From positions 62,001-126,000 of the forward strand of contig CBFIIW010000005.1 of assembly GCA_965662775.1 (NCBI GenBank): 64,000 bases of DNA, written 5' to 3'. Made by a program: the position numbers and the translations under genes. Source of the stretch: UBA7985 sp002690455 (GTDB taxonomy: Bacteria > Pseudomonadota > Alphaproteobacteria > UBA7985). The notes under the pieces were generated by a model. It saw only the letters and a program-made list of their open reading frames with translations. It was not told the origin of the DNA and did no database searches. Numbering within the stretch: the first letter of the stretch is position 1; each line of letters begins with the position of its first letter. Of this stretch, positions 1-9,195 are shown in pieces.

Positions 1-1779
1 GAAGCACTGGCCACACAGCAGAAGGTTGTCCGTGAAGTAGTTGTGCCAGAGACCATCACCGTGGGCGAGCTCGCCAACCGCATGGCTGAACGCTCAGGCG
101 ACGTGATCCGTGAACTGATGAAAATGGGCGTGATGGCGACGGTTAACCAGTCCATTGACGCCGATACGGCCGAGTTGGTGGTTGCCGAACTTGGCCACAC
201 CATTCGCCGTGTTGCAGCAGCAGATGTTCTTGAAGGTCTGAGTACGCCACAGGATGAAGATGGTGCCGTTGCATCCCGACCACCCGTGGTCACTGTCATG
301 GGCCACGTCGATCACGGCAAGACCTCAATCCTCGACTTTTTCCGGAAAGCCAACGTTGTCTCCGGTGAGGCGGGTGGCATCACCCAGCACATCGGCGCCT
401 ATCAGGTGCAATCGGCGGGTGGTAGGCTTATCACCTTCCTCGACACCCCAGGCCACGCGGCCTTTACGGAGATGCGGGCGCGCGGTGCCAACGTCACCGA
501 CATGGTGATTTTGGTTGTGGCAGCCGATGACGGCATCATGCCCCAGACCGAAGAAGCCATCGCCCACGCCAAGGCAGCGCAGGTGCCACTGATCGTCGCG
601 GTCAACAAGATCGATCGCCCCGACGCTGACCCGCTTCGGGTTGAACAGGCACTGCTCCAGTACGAAGTGCAGGTCGAATCCATGGGTGGTGAGGTACAGG
701 TTGCCCATGTATCCGCAATCAACGGCGACGGAATGGACACACTGCTCGAGGCGGTGGAACTGCAGGCGGATATCCTCGATCTCAAGGCCAACGCCAACGC
801 CCGCGCATCGGGTGCAGTGGTCGAAGCCAAGATGGAAAAAGGCCGGGGCTCAGTGGCCACGGTGCTGATCCAGCGTGGTACGCTCAATGTTGGTGACGTT
901 TTCGTTGCTGGCACCGAGTGGGGCAAGGTCCGCGCACTGGTTAATGATCAGGGGCAGCAGGTGAAGCAAGCAGAGCCCGCGACGCCAATTGAGGTTTTGG
1001 GTCTGAACGGCACCCCGGTCGCCGGCGACGAGTTCATTGTCGTTGAGTCCGAAGCGCGCGCGCGCGAGGTTGCTGAATTCCGCCAGTCAAAGGCGAAGGA
1101 AGCGGCGTCACTGGCCTCTAAGGGGTCGCTTGAATCCATGTTCTCCGCGCTCAAGGAAGGCTCTGCCGAGGAGCTGCCGATTGTCATCAAGGGTGACGTT
1201 CATGGCTCGGTCGAAGCCATCATCAGCACCCTGCAAAAGCTTTCGACTGACGAGGTTAAGGTGAACGTCCTGCATCAGGGCGTCGGTGGCATCACCGAGT
1301 CTGACATCACCCTCGCCCGGGCGTCGCAGGCCATGGTCGTAGGCTTCAACGTCCGTGCCAACGCACAGGCGCGGGACAGCGCCAAGCGCGACGGCATCGA
1401 CATCCGCTACTATTCGATCATCTATGAGCTGGTCGACGACGTGAAGGCACTGATGAGCGGCCTGCTCAAGCCTGAGCAGCGCGAGAACTACCTTGGATAC
1501 GCGTCCATTCTGGAAACCTTCAATGTGACCAAGGTCGGCCGTGTCGCCGGTTGCCGTATTACCGACGGTATAGTCAAGCGTGGTGCAAAAGTGCGCCTGC
1601 TCCGTGACGATACCGTGATCCACGAAGGCACCTTGAAGACACTGCGCCGGTTCAAGGATGAAGTCCGAGAAGTCGCCAATGGTCTCGAATGCGGCATGGC
1701 GTTCGAGAACTATCAGGATATTCAGGTTGGCGACCAGATCGAGTGCTTTGAGATCGAAGAAATCGCCCGCGCGCTGTAG
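1..1779 (+). CDS. infB: Translation initiation factor IF-2 (5'-truncated by the window edge)
   Basis: IF-2 is a cytoplasmic GTPase that places initiator fMet-tRNA on the 30S subunit and promotes subunit joining. The reading frame is already open at base 1, so the N-terminal extension lies outside the window; the GTG at 43 is internal. Counted from base 1, the G1 loop GHVDHGKT begins near residue 101, DTPGH near 148 and NKID near 202. Domain II follows, then the IF-2 specific domain III and the C-terminal fMet-tRNA binding domain. The gene stops 4 nt before the next likely start. In most proteobacteria rbfA and truB follow infB; here an esterase-like gene does. Confidence 0.98.
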   Translation, partial: EALATQQKVVREVVVPETITVGELANRMAERSGDVIRELMKMGVMATVNQSIDADTAELVVAELGHTIRRVAAADVLEGLSTPQDEDGAVASRPPVVTVMGHVDHGKTSILDFFRKANVVSGEAGGITQHIGAYQVQSAGGRLITFLDTPGHAAFTEMRARGANVTDMVILVVAADDGIMPQTEEAIAHAKAAQVPLIVAVNKIDRPDADPLRVEQALLQYEVQVESMGGEVQVAHVSAINGDGMDTLLEAVELQADILDLKANANARASGAVVEAKMEKGRGSVATVLIQRGTLNVGDVFVAGTEWGKVRALVNDQGQQVKQAEPATPIEVLGLNGTPVAGDEFIVVESEARAREVAEFRQSKAKEAASLASKGSLESMFSALKEGSAEELPIVIKGDVHGSVEAIISTLQKLSTDEVKVNVLHQGVGGITESDITLARASQAMVVGFNVRANAQARDSAKRDGIDIRYYSIIYELVDDVKALMSGLLKPEQRENYLGYASILETFNVTKVGRVAGCRITDGIVKRGAKVRLLRDDTVIHEGTLKTLRRFKDEVREVANGLECGMAFENYQDIQVGDQIECFEIEEIARAL

Positions 1780-1783
1780 CAAC

Positions 1784-2857
1784 TTGCGCAGCGAGCCGGG
1801 CGCAGGGTTCCCAGGAGGACGCCGTCACCCGGGGCTGGCAGTCGGCTTTGCCGGACTGCTGGCCCTGTACCTTGGTGGTTTTGGGGGATTAAAAGCCCCT
1901 GCACGATCTGAGTCACTCTCGCAGCCTGAGCCTCAACACAGCGAAGCCATCAGCGTCATTGCGACTCCACTGCCTGAACCGGTGTCCCTGCCGCCTGCCT
2001 TTCACTGGGTCGGTGGACTGGCGCTGAGCGCCAAAGACCCACGTCTGGGCGGGGTCAGTGGCCTTGGCGTCGGGCTGGCGCCCTCTGGCGTCGAGTATGG
2101 CGTGCGCCTTCTGGCCGTGACCGACAACGGTGACCTGCTAACGGGTGATTTGCTTCTTAATTGGGAAAATGACCTGCGGCTGGATGGGCTAGCCGGCAAT
2201 AGCCTGCGCCTGCACCCGATCCGGGACCAAAGGACAGGCTTGCCCGCACGTCAGTCCGAATCACTCACCCACTGGCGGGGACAGCTGGCGCTTGGCTTTG
2301 AGCAGCGTCATCGGGTTGGCATGATGGATGGCGCGGGCCTTATCACTGATCTGCCCGTGCCCATTGCGCTGCGTGGTTTGGGGCGCAGCAACGCCGGTGT
2401 CGAGGCGCTGGCGACCTTGCCGGACGGGCAACTGTTCGCTGTCTCTGAAGGGGTGCAACGCGAAGGTGGTCTGCGCGCCTGGGTCCACACCGCTGGCCGT
2501 CAGGACTGGCCTGTTCTGGTATATGAATGGGACGAAGAGTTCGCGCCCACCGGCGCGGATGTAAGCCCCGACGGCCGCTGGCTGGTCTTGAGCGAGCGCC
2601 GCTTTTTGTCGATGCGGGAGCCTTTGAGCAACCGACTGGTCAGGGTGCCCGTCGCGGCGATCGAAGCCGGTGCACGACTGAAGCCTGAGATCATTCTCGA
2701 CCTCGATCCTATCCTCGGGGCCATTGCCAATGTTGAATCCGTCTCGTTAATGGCGACAGACGAGCCAGGCACGTTCCTGATCTTCCTCGCCACTGATAAC
2801 AATTTCATTGGTCTGCTCCCCACAATGCTGGCGGTCCTGCTCTGGCACTCAGACTGA
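1784..2857 (+). CDS. Esterase-like activity of phytase family protein, exported or membrane-anchored
   Basis: The motif set fits the phytase-esterase-like beta-propeller family (PF13449): GGVSGL followed by a VTDNG strand, NAGVEAL, PTGADVSPDGRWL, then NVESVSL and a terminal ATDNNF. The substrate is unknown. The N terminus has a hydrophobic stretch (GLAVGFAGLLALYLGGFG), likely a signal peptide or anchor, so it should act in the periplasm. The start is uncertain. I chose TTG at 1784, just after infB; an AGGAGG at 1813-1818 sits upstream of a possible CTG at 1835, and there is no in-frame ATG in the usual place. It is probably co-transcribed with infB. The gene is real; its biological role is not inferable. 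Confidence 0.75.
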   Translation: MRSEPGAGFPGGRRHPGLAVGFAGLLALYLGGFGGLKAPARSESLSQPEPQHSEAISVIATPLPEPVSLPPAFHWVGGLALSAKDPRLGGVSGLGVGLAPSGVEYGVRLLAVTDNGDLLTGDLLLNWENDLRLDGLAGNSLRLHPIRDQRTGLPARQSESLTHWRGQLALGFEQRHRVGMMDGAGLITDLPVPIALRGLGRSNAGVEALATLPDGQLFAVSEGVQREGGLRAWVHTAGRQDWPVLVYEWDEEFAPTGADVSPDGRWLVLSERRFLSMREPLSNRLVRVPVAAIEAGARLKPEIILDLDPILGAIANVESVSLMATDEPGTFLIFLATDNNFIGLLPTMLAVLLWHSD

Positions 2858-2956
2858 TTTTCCCCTACTACATTGCCGGTGACCGACCCGGACCGGAATA
2901 CCCTCAGGCCTCCTGCCTGCTGGGCCGCGCTTCGGGGAAAAACTGGAGAAAATCGT

Positions 2957-3559
2957 ATGACACAGCAGCAGCCTTTAGCCACTGTTCCTGCGCTGGTGAT
3001 TGCCGGCGCACTGATGGCGTTCGTGGTTTACATTTCGAATGTATTGGTGGGCATCCGGATCGGATGGCTGAATGAAAACTGGTTTAACTATGGCCAGTTC
3101 ACCTTCCCCGCTGCTTTTCTGATCACCGATATCATCAACCGCCTGTTCGGCGCGCGGCGCGCGCTGTGGGTCATTGCTGTCGGCTTCCTCGGCGGTGTGG
3201 CCTTCTTTGTGCTTAGCGGCGGTGATATCAGTGCCAGCTTTGCCGATCCGTGGTCAGTCGGTCGGATAGCTTTGGGGTCGCTAAGTGCCTTTGTTGTCGG
3301 ACAGATGCTCGATATTGGCATCTTCAACAGCCTGCGTCAGCGCGCCTGGTGGTTCGGGCCTCTGGTCAGTTCGCTGGTCGCCAGCCTGATCGACACCGTG
3401 ATTTTCTACGGCATCGCTGCGGGTGGCTCGGAAAACTGGATGAACTTCGCCAGCGTCGATTTCGGCGTCAAAGCGCTTGTCGCTGTGGTGGCGCTCGTAC
3501 CCTTCCGACTAGTAGTCGCTGGGTTTTTTGCCCGGTCCGGCAGCACGAATGCAGCTTAG
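2957..3559 (+). CDS. yhhQ: Queuosine precursor transporter, YhhQ/VUT family
   Basis: A 200-residue integral membrane protein with about six hydrophobic helices, matching the VUT/YhhQ family (PF02592) that imports queuosine precursors such as preQ0 and preQ1. Recognisable pieces are the FPAAFLITDIINRLFG segment, the SFADPWSVGRIALGSL loop and the LVSSLVASLIDTVIF helix. The ATG at 2957 is preceded by a GGAG about 8 nt upstream. The gene overlaps queA by 11 bp, and queA, tgt and queG follow. That context strongly supports a role in salvaging a precursor for tRNA queuosine rather than general transport. Confidence 0.88.
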   Translation: MTQQQPLATVPALVIAGALMAFVVYISNVLVGIRIGWLNENWFNYGQFTFPAAFLITDIINRLFGARRALWVIAVGFLGGVAFFVLSGGDISASFADPWSVGRIALGSLSAFVVGQMLDIGIFNSLRQRAWWFGPLVSSLVASLIDTVIFYGIAAGGSENWMNFASVDFGVKALVAVVALVPFRLVVAGFFARSGSTNAA

Positions 3560-4595
3560 CGACTTTGACTTTGCCTTGCCGGAAGCACTGATCGCCCAGC
3601 GTCCGGTTTACCCTCGTGCTGCTGCACGGCTGTTGCAAGTGCAGGCAGATGGCAACCGGGTCGACCGAACCTTTGCCGACCTCGCCGCCTGCTTGCGTGA
3701 CGGTGATTTGCTGGTGTTCAACAACAGTCAGGTTTTTGCCAGCCGCATGATCGGCCAGCGGGTACGGGACGGACAGCGCTTTGAGGGCAGGATTGAGGTC
3801 ACGTTGGTCGCTGAAACTGACGAGCCAGCGCTCTGGATCTGCTACGCGCGTCCGGGCAAGAAACTGGAACCCGGCGACGGCCTGCATTTCAGCGACCAGC
3901 TCAGCGCGGTTGTCGAGGCCAAGGACGGCGCGGACATCAAGCTGCGCTTCGATGCCCGCAGCGCTGACCTGCTGGAGACCATCGACGCGCTGGGGCATAT
4001 GCCGCTGCCGCCCTATATCCGCCGTCCCAAGGGCGGGGAGAGCCGCGATCGTGAGGATTACCGGACCTTTTGCGGGCGTCGGATGGGCTCGCTCGCCGCG
4101 CCAACGGCGAGCCTGCACTTTGACGACGAAACACTTCGCTCCCTTCGACAGGCCCGGGCGATACATGTTGCGGAGGTCCGCCTTGACGTTGGGCTGGGAA
4201 CTTTTGCCCCCGTCCGCAGCGATGACATCGCCACCCACCAGATGCACCACGAATCCTGCGCGCTGGATGTGGAAAACGCTGCCCTCATCGCCGCTGCACG
4301 GGCTGAAGGCCGTCGCGTAGTTGCGGTCGGGACCACTGTTCTGCGCGCCTTGGAAAGCCTGCACGGGAAGGCAGGAGCCATGAATACAGATATCTTTCTC
4401 AAGCCAGGCGACGATTTCAATGTCGTCGATGCGCTGATCACCAACTTCCACCTGCCGCGGTCGACGCTGTTCATGTTGGTCTGTGCCTTCAGTGGCACCG
4501 AAGTCATGAAGGCCACTTACGACCATGCCGTCGCAGCACAATACCGCTTTTTCAGCTACGGTGACGGCTGCTTTCTGGAGCGACCAAAAGCATGA
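3549..4595 (+). CDS. queA: S-adenosylmethionine:tRNA ribosyltransferase-isomerase QueA
   Basis: QueA transfers and isomerises the ribosyl group of SAM onto preQ1 in tRNA, making epoxyqueuosine. The 348-residue length is normal for the family. Typical segments are the N-terminal DFDFALPEALIAQRP, the GDLLVFNNSQV strand, LPPYIRRP, AAPTASLHF, the VGLGTFAPVR block and LITNFHLPRSTLFMLV near the C terminus. The ATG at 3549 lies inside the end of the transporter gene, and the stop overlaps the tgt start by 4 nt, so translational coupling is likely. It is the second gene of a four-gene queuosine operon. Confidence 0.97.
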   Translation: MQLSDFDFALPEALIAQRPVYPRAAARLLQVQADGNRVDRTFADLAACLRDGDLLVFNNSQVFASRMIGQRVRDGQRFEGRIEVTLVAETDEPALWICYARPGKKLEPGDGLHFSDQLSAVVEAKDGADIKLRFDARSADLLETIDALGHMPLPPYIRRPKGGESRDREDYRTFCGRRMGSLAAPTASLHFDDETLRSLRQARAIHVAEVRLDVGLGTFAPVRSDDIATHQMHHESCALDVENAALIAAARAEGRRVVAVGTTVLRALESLHGKAGAMNTDIFLKPGDDFNVVDALITNFHLPRSTLFMLVCAFSGTEVMKATYDHAVAAQYRFFSYGDGCFLERPKA

Positions 4596-5722
4596 GTAAT
4601 CCGTTTACCTTCGACATACTGGCCACCGACGGCGCCGCGCGCCGCGGGCGCCTGCATACCGCGCACGGCACAGTCGAAACCCCGGCCTTTATGCCAGTTG
4701 GTACAGCCGCGACGGTCAAGGCGATGATACCGGAAAGCGTTCGTGCAACCGGCGCTGAGATCATCCTGAGCAACACCTATCACCTCATGGTACGGCCCAC
4801 GGCAGAACGCATCCATAACCTCGGTGGCTTGCACAAATTTATGCACTGGAGCGGCCCGATTCTTACCGACTCAGGTGGGTATCAGGTCATGTCACTGGCC
4901 GATCTGCGTAAAATGACCGAAGAAGGTGTCACCTTCCGTTCCCATATCGACGGCAGTAAGCATCGGTTGACCCCAGAAGATTCAATGCACATCCAGCACC
5001 TACTGGGCTCGACCATCACAATGGCGCTGGATGAATGCACACCGTACCCCATCGACAAGTTAGGGGCAGATACGTCAATGCAGTTGTCCATGCGCTGGGC
5101 CAAGCGCTCGCGGGAGGCGTGGGTCGACCGGCCCGGATACGGCATCTATGGCATCGCGCAAGGCTCGACTTTTGCCGATCTACGCGAGGAATCGATCCGC
5201 GCTCTGGAGCCCATGGACTTCCATGGCATCGCCGTCGGCGGGCTGGCCGTGGGCGAAGGACAAGAGCTGATGTTCGAGACATTGGACAGCTGCGAACCGT
5301 TCCTGCCGCACCACAAGCCCCGTTATCTCATGGGCGTGGGAAAGCCGCTGGATCTTGTCGGTGCCGTCCGACGCGGAATTGACCAGTTCGACTGCGTGCT
5401 GCCGACCCGTTCTGGCCGGACGGGGCAGGCCTTCACCCGGCGCGGGCCGATTAACATGCGCAACGCCCGGCACCAGGATGATCCCCGCCCGATAGATGAG
5501 GACTGCAGTTGTCCTGCATGCCGTAACTACTCACGCGCCTATATTCGTCATCTGCACCGTGCTGATGAAATGCTCGGCGCTATGCTGTTGTCGTGGCACA
5601 ATATCCAGCACTATCAGGATCTGATGGCGCGGATGCGCTCAGCCATTGAGGCAGGTGCATTCGCAGACTTTGAGGCTGGAGTGGTTGCAGATTATGCCCG
5701 AGGCGACATCGACCCCCTTTGA
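4592..5722 (+). CDS. tgt: Queuine/preQ1 tRNA-guanine transglycosylase
   Basis: Tgt exchanges guanine 34 for preQ1 in tRNAs with GUN anticodons (Asp, Asn, His, Tyr). It has 376 residues, the usual length. Asp93 lies in the TDSGGYQ motif, the catalytic nucleophile is Asp267 in FDCVLPTR, the substrate loop reads GGLAVGEG, and the zinc site starts at Cys305 (CSCPAC, with a later His in YIRHLH). The ATG overlaps the queA stop as ATGA. The chemistry belongs between the YhhQ importer and QueA, matching the operon content. Confidence 0.98.
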   Translation: MSNPFTFDILATDGAARRGRLHTAHGTVETPAFMPVGTAATVKAMIPESVRATGAEIILSNTYHLMVRPTAERIHNLGGLHKFMHWSGPILTDSGGYQVMSLADLRKMTEEGVTFRSHIDGSKHRLTPEDSMHIQHLLGSTITMALDECTPYPIDKLGADTSMQLSMRWAKRSREAWVDRPGYGIYGIAQGSTFADLREESIRALEPMDFHGIAVGGLAVGEGQELMFETLDSCEPFLPHHKPRYLMGVGKPLDLVGAVRRGIDQFDCVLPTRSGRTGQAFTRRGPINMRNARHQDDPRPIDEDCSCPACRNYSRAYIRHLHRADEMLGAMLLSWHNIQHYQDLMARMRSAIEAGAFADFEAGVVADYARGDIDPL

Positions 5723-6797
5723 CCCCGCGGAGCTGAAACAGCGGATTGAGGTTAGAGCCCGAGCACTGGGCTTCGACACGGTCGGCTTTGGCCCGGCGCA
5801 GATCCCGGCTCGCAACCGCGCGCGCTACAGGGACTTCGTTGCCAGTGGTCAGCATGGCACCATGGACTGGATGGAACGGCGGCTAGACGAGCGCGTCGAC
5901 CCACAGACCCTGTGGACCGGAGCAAAATCAGTGATCGTCGTCGGCCTGAACTACGGCCCGGATAGCGACCCGCTAGACCGGCTACACGATCAAAGCCGTG
6001 CAAATTTCTCCGTCTATGCCGAAAACCGTGACTACCACGATATCCTGAAGAAGCGACTCAAGCAGCTCGGCCGCTGGATCAGTGAAGAAACCGGGCAGGC
6101 GCTCAAGGTCTTCGTTGATACAGCTCCGGTGCCCGAAAAGGCACTCGCCGCCCAGACCGTGGTGGGCTGGCAGGGAAAGCACAGCAATCTGGTATCACAG
6201 GATTTCGGATCGTGGCTGTTCCTGGGGCTGGTCTACCTTGGCTTTGAACTACCTTCCGACGCGCCGAGTGACGACCACTGCGGCAGCTGCAACCGCTGCA
6301 TTGACATCTGCCCCACAGCCGCGATTCCTGCGCCTTACCAGCTAGACGCCACACGCTGCCTCGCCTACCTGAGCATCGAACACGACGGCCCGATCCCGGT
6401 TGAGTTCCGCGCGGCGATGGGCAACCGCATATACGGATGCGACGACTGCCTCGCCGTGTGTCCTTGGAACAAGTTTGCGCAGGCAACGGCAGAAGCTGGA
6501 TTTCAGCCACGGTCGCTGCTCAGCAACCCTCGGCTGCTGGACTTTGTTGGCTATGATGACGCGCAATTCCGCGCCGCCTTTGCCGGCTCACCGGTCAAGC
6601 GGATGGGTATCGTCCGCTTCCTGCGCAATCTCGCGATTTGTCTGGGGAATTCCGGCGACGAAAAAGCGCGCGGGCCGTTGGAACAGCTCGCGCGCCATGA
6701 AAACGCTGTAGTGGCTGACAGCGCCGTCTGGGCGCAGGCTCAGCTTCTGCCTAAAGCGACGACAACGCCAACGGCGCCGATAACGGCAGGCCGTTAG
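5694..6797 (+). CDS. queG: Epoxyqueuosine reductase QueG
   Basis: QueG reduces epoxyqueuosine in tRNA to queuosine with a cobalamin and two 4Fe-4S clusters. The 367-residue protein has the DUF1730 N-terminal region, then ferredoxin-like motifs CGSCNRCIDICP and CDDCLAVCPWNKF, and a HEAT-like C terminus that ends soon after DSAVWAQAQL. The ATG at 5694 lies within the end of tgt (29-nt overlap). It closes the queuosine operon. Its TAG stop abuts the TAA stop of convergent rpmB with no intergenic base. Confidence 0.97.
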   Translation: MPEATSTPFDPAELKQRIEVRARALGFDTVGFGPAQIPARNRARYRDFVASGQHGTMDWMERRLDERVDPQTLWTGAKSVIVVGLNYGPDSDPLDRLHDQSRANFSVYAENRDYHDILKKRLKQLGRWISEETGQALKVFVDTAPVPEKALAAQTVVGWQGKHSNLVSQDFGSWLFLGLVYLGFELPSDAPSDDHCGSCNRCIDICPTAAIPAPYQLDATRCLAYLSIEHDGPIPVEFRAAMGNRIYGCDDCLAVCPWNKFAQATAEAGFQPRSLLSNPRLLDFVGYDDAQFRAAFAGSPVKRMGIVRFLRNLAICLGNSGDEKARGPLEQLARHENAVVADSAVWAQAQLLPKATTTPTAPITAGR

Positions 6798-7088
6798 TTA
6801 AGCCGCGACAGCCTGTGCCTTGACCAACCGCTTCTTGATCGCAAGTGCGTCAGGACCGAGCTTGCGGTTTGGCGTGCCCATCAGAAATGAGTCTAGACCA
6901 CCATTCTTTTCGATGGTGCGGATGGCACGGGTCGACAAGCGGACGCGAACGCCTTCCTTCAGGATGTCGGAATGCAGGGTCGCATTCTGCAGGTTTGGCA
7001 GCCAGCGACGACGCGTCTTGTTCATCGCGTGGGATACGTTGTTACCGGACTGCGGCTTGCGGCCGACGAAATCACAACGGCGGGACAT
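6798..7088 (-). CDS. rpmB: 50S ribosomal protein L28
   Basis: A 96-residue basic ribosomal protein of the large subunit. The alphaproteobacterial L28 pattern is clear: MSRRCDFVGRKPQSGNNVSHA, then NKTRRRWLPNLQ and the C-terminal VRLSTRAIRTIEKNGGLD. I chose the ATG at 7088 (SRRC start) because it has a GAGCGAGG ribosome-binding site and fits the family; the frame stays open upstream to 7142. Monocistronic on the minus strand. Any terminator must lie inside the convergent queG gene. Confidence 0.97.
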   Translation of the reverse strand: MSRRCDFVGRKPQSGNNVSHAMNKTRRRWLPNLQNATLHSDILKEGVRVRLSTRAIRTIEKNGGLDSFLMGTPNRKLGPDALAIKKRLVKAQAVAA

Positions 7089-7179
7089 AAGCCTCGCTCC
7101 TAATCTTCTATCGTGTTTGCACGGATGCAGCTTTCTACGCAAAGACGCCCGGAAAAGCCAGACCTAAGCTCTGCGAGAC

Positions 7180-9093
7180 TTACTCATCTGCTTCCTGTTG
7201 TGAATGCCACATGTGCGCATAAACGCCGTCCCGCTCCAGCAGGGCCTGATGCGAGCCTCGCTCTGCAATATTTCCCTTGTCGAGCACAATGATTTCATCG
7301 GCATCAACGACGGTCGACAGACGGTGCGCGATAATGAGCGTGGTACGGTCGCGAGAGACCGCTGCCAGGGAGGCCTGAATCGCCGATTCGGTGTCGGTAT
7401 CAAGGGCTGAAGTAGCTTCATCAAAGAGCAGTATCGATGGATTTTTAAGGATCGTCCGGGCGATTGAGACGCGCTGACGCTCGCCACCAGAAAGCTTGAG
7501 CCCACGCTCACCAACACGGGTGTCATAGCCTTCGGGCAGATCAAGAATGAAGTCATGGATCTGCGCGAGACGGGCGGCTTCGATCACGTCATTGAGTGAG
7601 GCATCCGGGCGTCCATACGCGATATTATAGTCGATGGTATCGTTGAACAGCACCGTGTCCTGCGGCACGATTCCAATGGCGTCCCGCAGGGAGGTTTGCT
7701 TCACCTCCCGGATATCCTGCCCGTCGATCCTGATACTGCCGTCCCAGACATCATAGAACCGGAACAGCATCCGGCCGATGGTTGACTTACCCGAGCCCGA
7801 CGGCCCGACGATGGCCAGTGTATCGCCCGCCTTTACGCTGAAATCGAGATGGTGGAGGATCTGGCGATCATCGTTATAGCCAAAATTAACTCGCTCAAAA
7901 TCCAGCTTCCCGCCTTCGATCCGCAGCATCGACGCGCCAGGAATGTCCGGGATCTCCCGCTCTACTGCGAGCAGGTTGAACATGTATTCCATGTCCACGA
8001 GCCCCTGACGAATTTCGCGGTAGGCGAATCCGAGGAAGTTGAGTGGAAGGTAAAGCTGGATCAAGTAAGCCTGAATCGCGACGAAGTCACCAACCGTCAT
8101 CTCTCCGGAAAGCACCTGCGGCACTGACAGAGACAGCAGCAGCACCAGGCCTCCGGCGATAATAACCCCCTGTCCGATGTTGAGAAGCGACAGGGACAGT
8201 TGGTTGTTCACGGCCGCCCGCTCATACCCGCGCAGGGCACTGTCAAAGCGGGTAGCTTCATGCGCCTCGTTAGAGAAGTACTTGACCGTCTCATAGTTGA
8301 GCAGAGAGTCGACAGCCTTGGTGGTTGCTTCGGAGTCGGTCTCGTTCATCATTCGGCGATACTTGATCCGCCAATCGGTCACCATGACGGTGTAAATGAT
8401 GTAACCAACGACTGTAACAAAGGTGATGACGGCATAGAGAGCGCCGAAATTGAACAGCAGGATCAGGCTGACAATAACAATCGCAAAGGTCGTAGGAACG
8501 AGATTAAAGGTCGTCATCCGCAGCACAAATTCGATGCCTTTGGTGCCGCGCTCGATCGCTCGCGATAAGCCGCCGGTCTGTCGACCAAGGTGAAAGCGCA
8601 GGCTCAGCTCGTGCAGATGGCGGAAGGTTTCCAATGCCACCGAGCGGATACCATTCTGACCAACAAAGACAAACAACGCTGAACTGATTTCCTGACTACC
8701 CTGTGCCAGAAGCCGGGCCAGGCCAAAGGCTGTCACCAGCCCGATCAGCAGCGTCAACGAAGCAGCCGGAAAACGCCCTTCACCAGCCAGGGCATCGACA
8801 GCTGTCGCAAAGACCATAGGCGTAATCGCCAGAAATACCTGCCCCAGCAGGATTGCGAGGCCTGTCAAAACAAACAACAGTCGCAAACGCGGCCGATCAG
8901 CAGGCCAAAGATACCGCAGCAGGGTGAAAGCTGTCAGCCAGGGCTTGCCGTCTCGCTCGTACGATGCGCGCGGGGCTGAGGGAGAACCGCCAGCAGACGC
9001 CGGACGTCGGTCCTTGTCGTCTTCTTTGCCTTTCCCCACCCCGATATGGGGTGTTGGTGTCCCGTCTGTGTCTTCACGGCTTTTGGCGGTCAT
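7180..9093 (-). CDS. Atm1-type ABC exporter (fused permease and ATPase)
   Basis: A 637-residue half-transporter of the inner membrane. A charged N-terminal extension of about 50 residues is followed by six transmembrane helices and a nucleotide-binding domain: Walker A GPSGSGKST near residue 428, signature LSGGERQRV near 532, Walker B ILLFDEATSALD near 550. The permease segments YFSNEAHEATRFDSAL and GFAYREIRQGLVDMEYMF are characteristic of the Atm1/HMT1 group. Family members export glutathione-linked sulfur or metal conjugates and contribute to Fe-S and metal homeostasis. It is divergent from gpsA, with about 100 bp between them. Confidence 0.92.
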   Translation of the reverse strand: MTAKSREDTDGTPTPHIGVGKGKEDDKDRRPASAGGSPSAPRASYERDGKPWLTAFTLLRYLWPADRPRLRLLFVLTGLAILLGQVFLAITPMVFATAVDALAGEGRFPAASLTLLIGLVTAFGLARLLAQGSQEISSALFVFVGQNGIRSVALETFRHLHELSLRFHLGRQTGGLSRAIERGTKGIEFVLRMTTFNLVPTTFAIVIVSLILLFNFGALYAVITFVTVVGYIIYTVMVTDWRIKYRRMMNETDSEATTKAVDSLLNYETVKYFSNEAHEATRFDSALRGYERAAVNNQLSLSLLNIGQGVIIAGGLVLLLSLSVPQVLSGEMTVGDFVAIQAYLIQLYLPLNFLGFAYREIRQGLVDMEYMFNLLAVEREIPDIPGASMLRIEGGKLDFERVNFGYNDDRQILHHLDFSVKAGDTLAIVGPSGSGKSTIGRMLFRFYDVWDGSIRIDGQDIREVKQTSLRDAIGIVPQDTVLFNDTIDYNIAYGRPDASLNDVIEAARLAQIHDFILDLPEGYDTRVGERGLKLSGGERQRVSIARTILKNPSILLFDEATSALDTDTESAIQASLAAVSRDRTTLIIAHRLSTVVDADEIIVLDKGNIAERGSHQALLERDGVYAHMWHSQQEADE

Positions 9094-9195
9094 TCCATAT
9101 CTTTCGAATTTGTTGCTACGGCTTCATGTGCGGGCTTTGCGTGGTAAGGACAAGAGACGACCCGCTATGCCAAAAAACGACTTGGAGCCCTCAAC

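Noticed and set aside
2858..2956. Possible preQ1 riboswitch in the leader of the YhhQ transporter gene
   Set aside because: The leader ends in GGGGAAAAACTGG, which recalls the A-rich tail of preQ1-I, but the C-rich 3' half of stem P1 that should precede the A-run is not there (the bases before it are G-rich). No pseudoknot partner was found.
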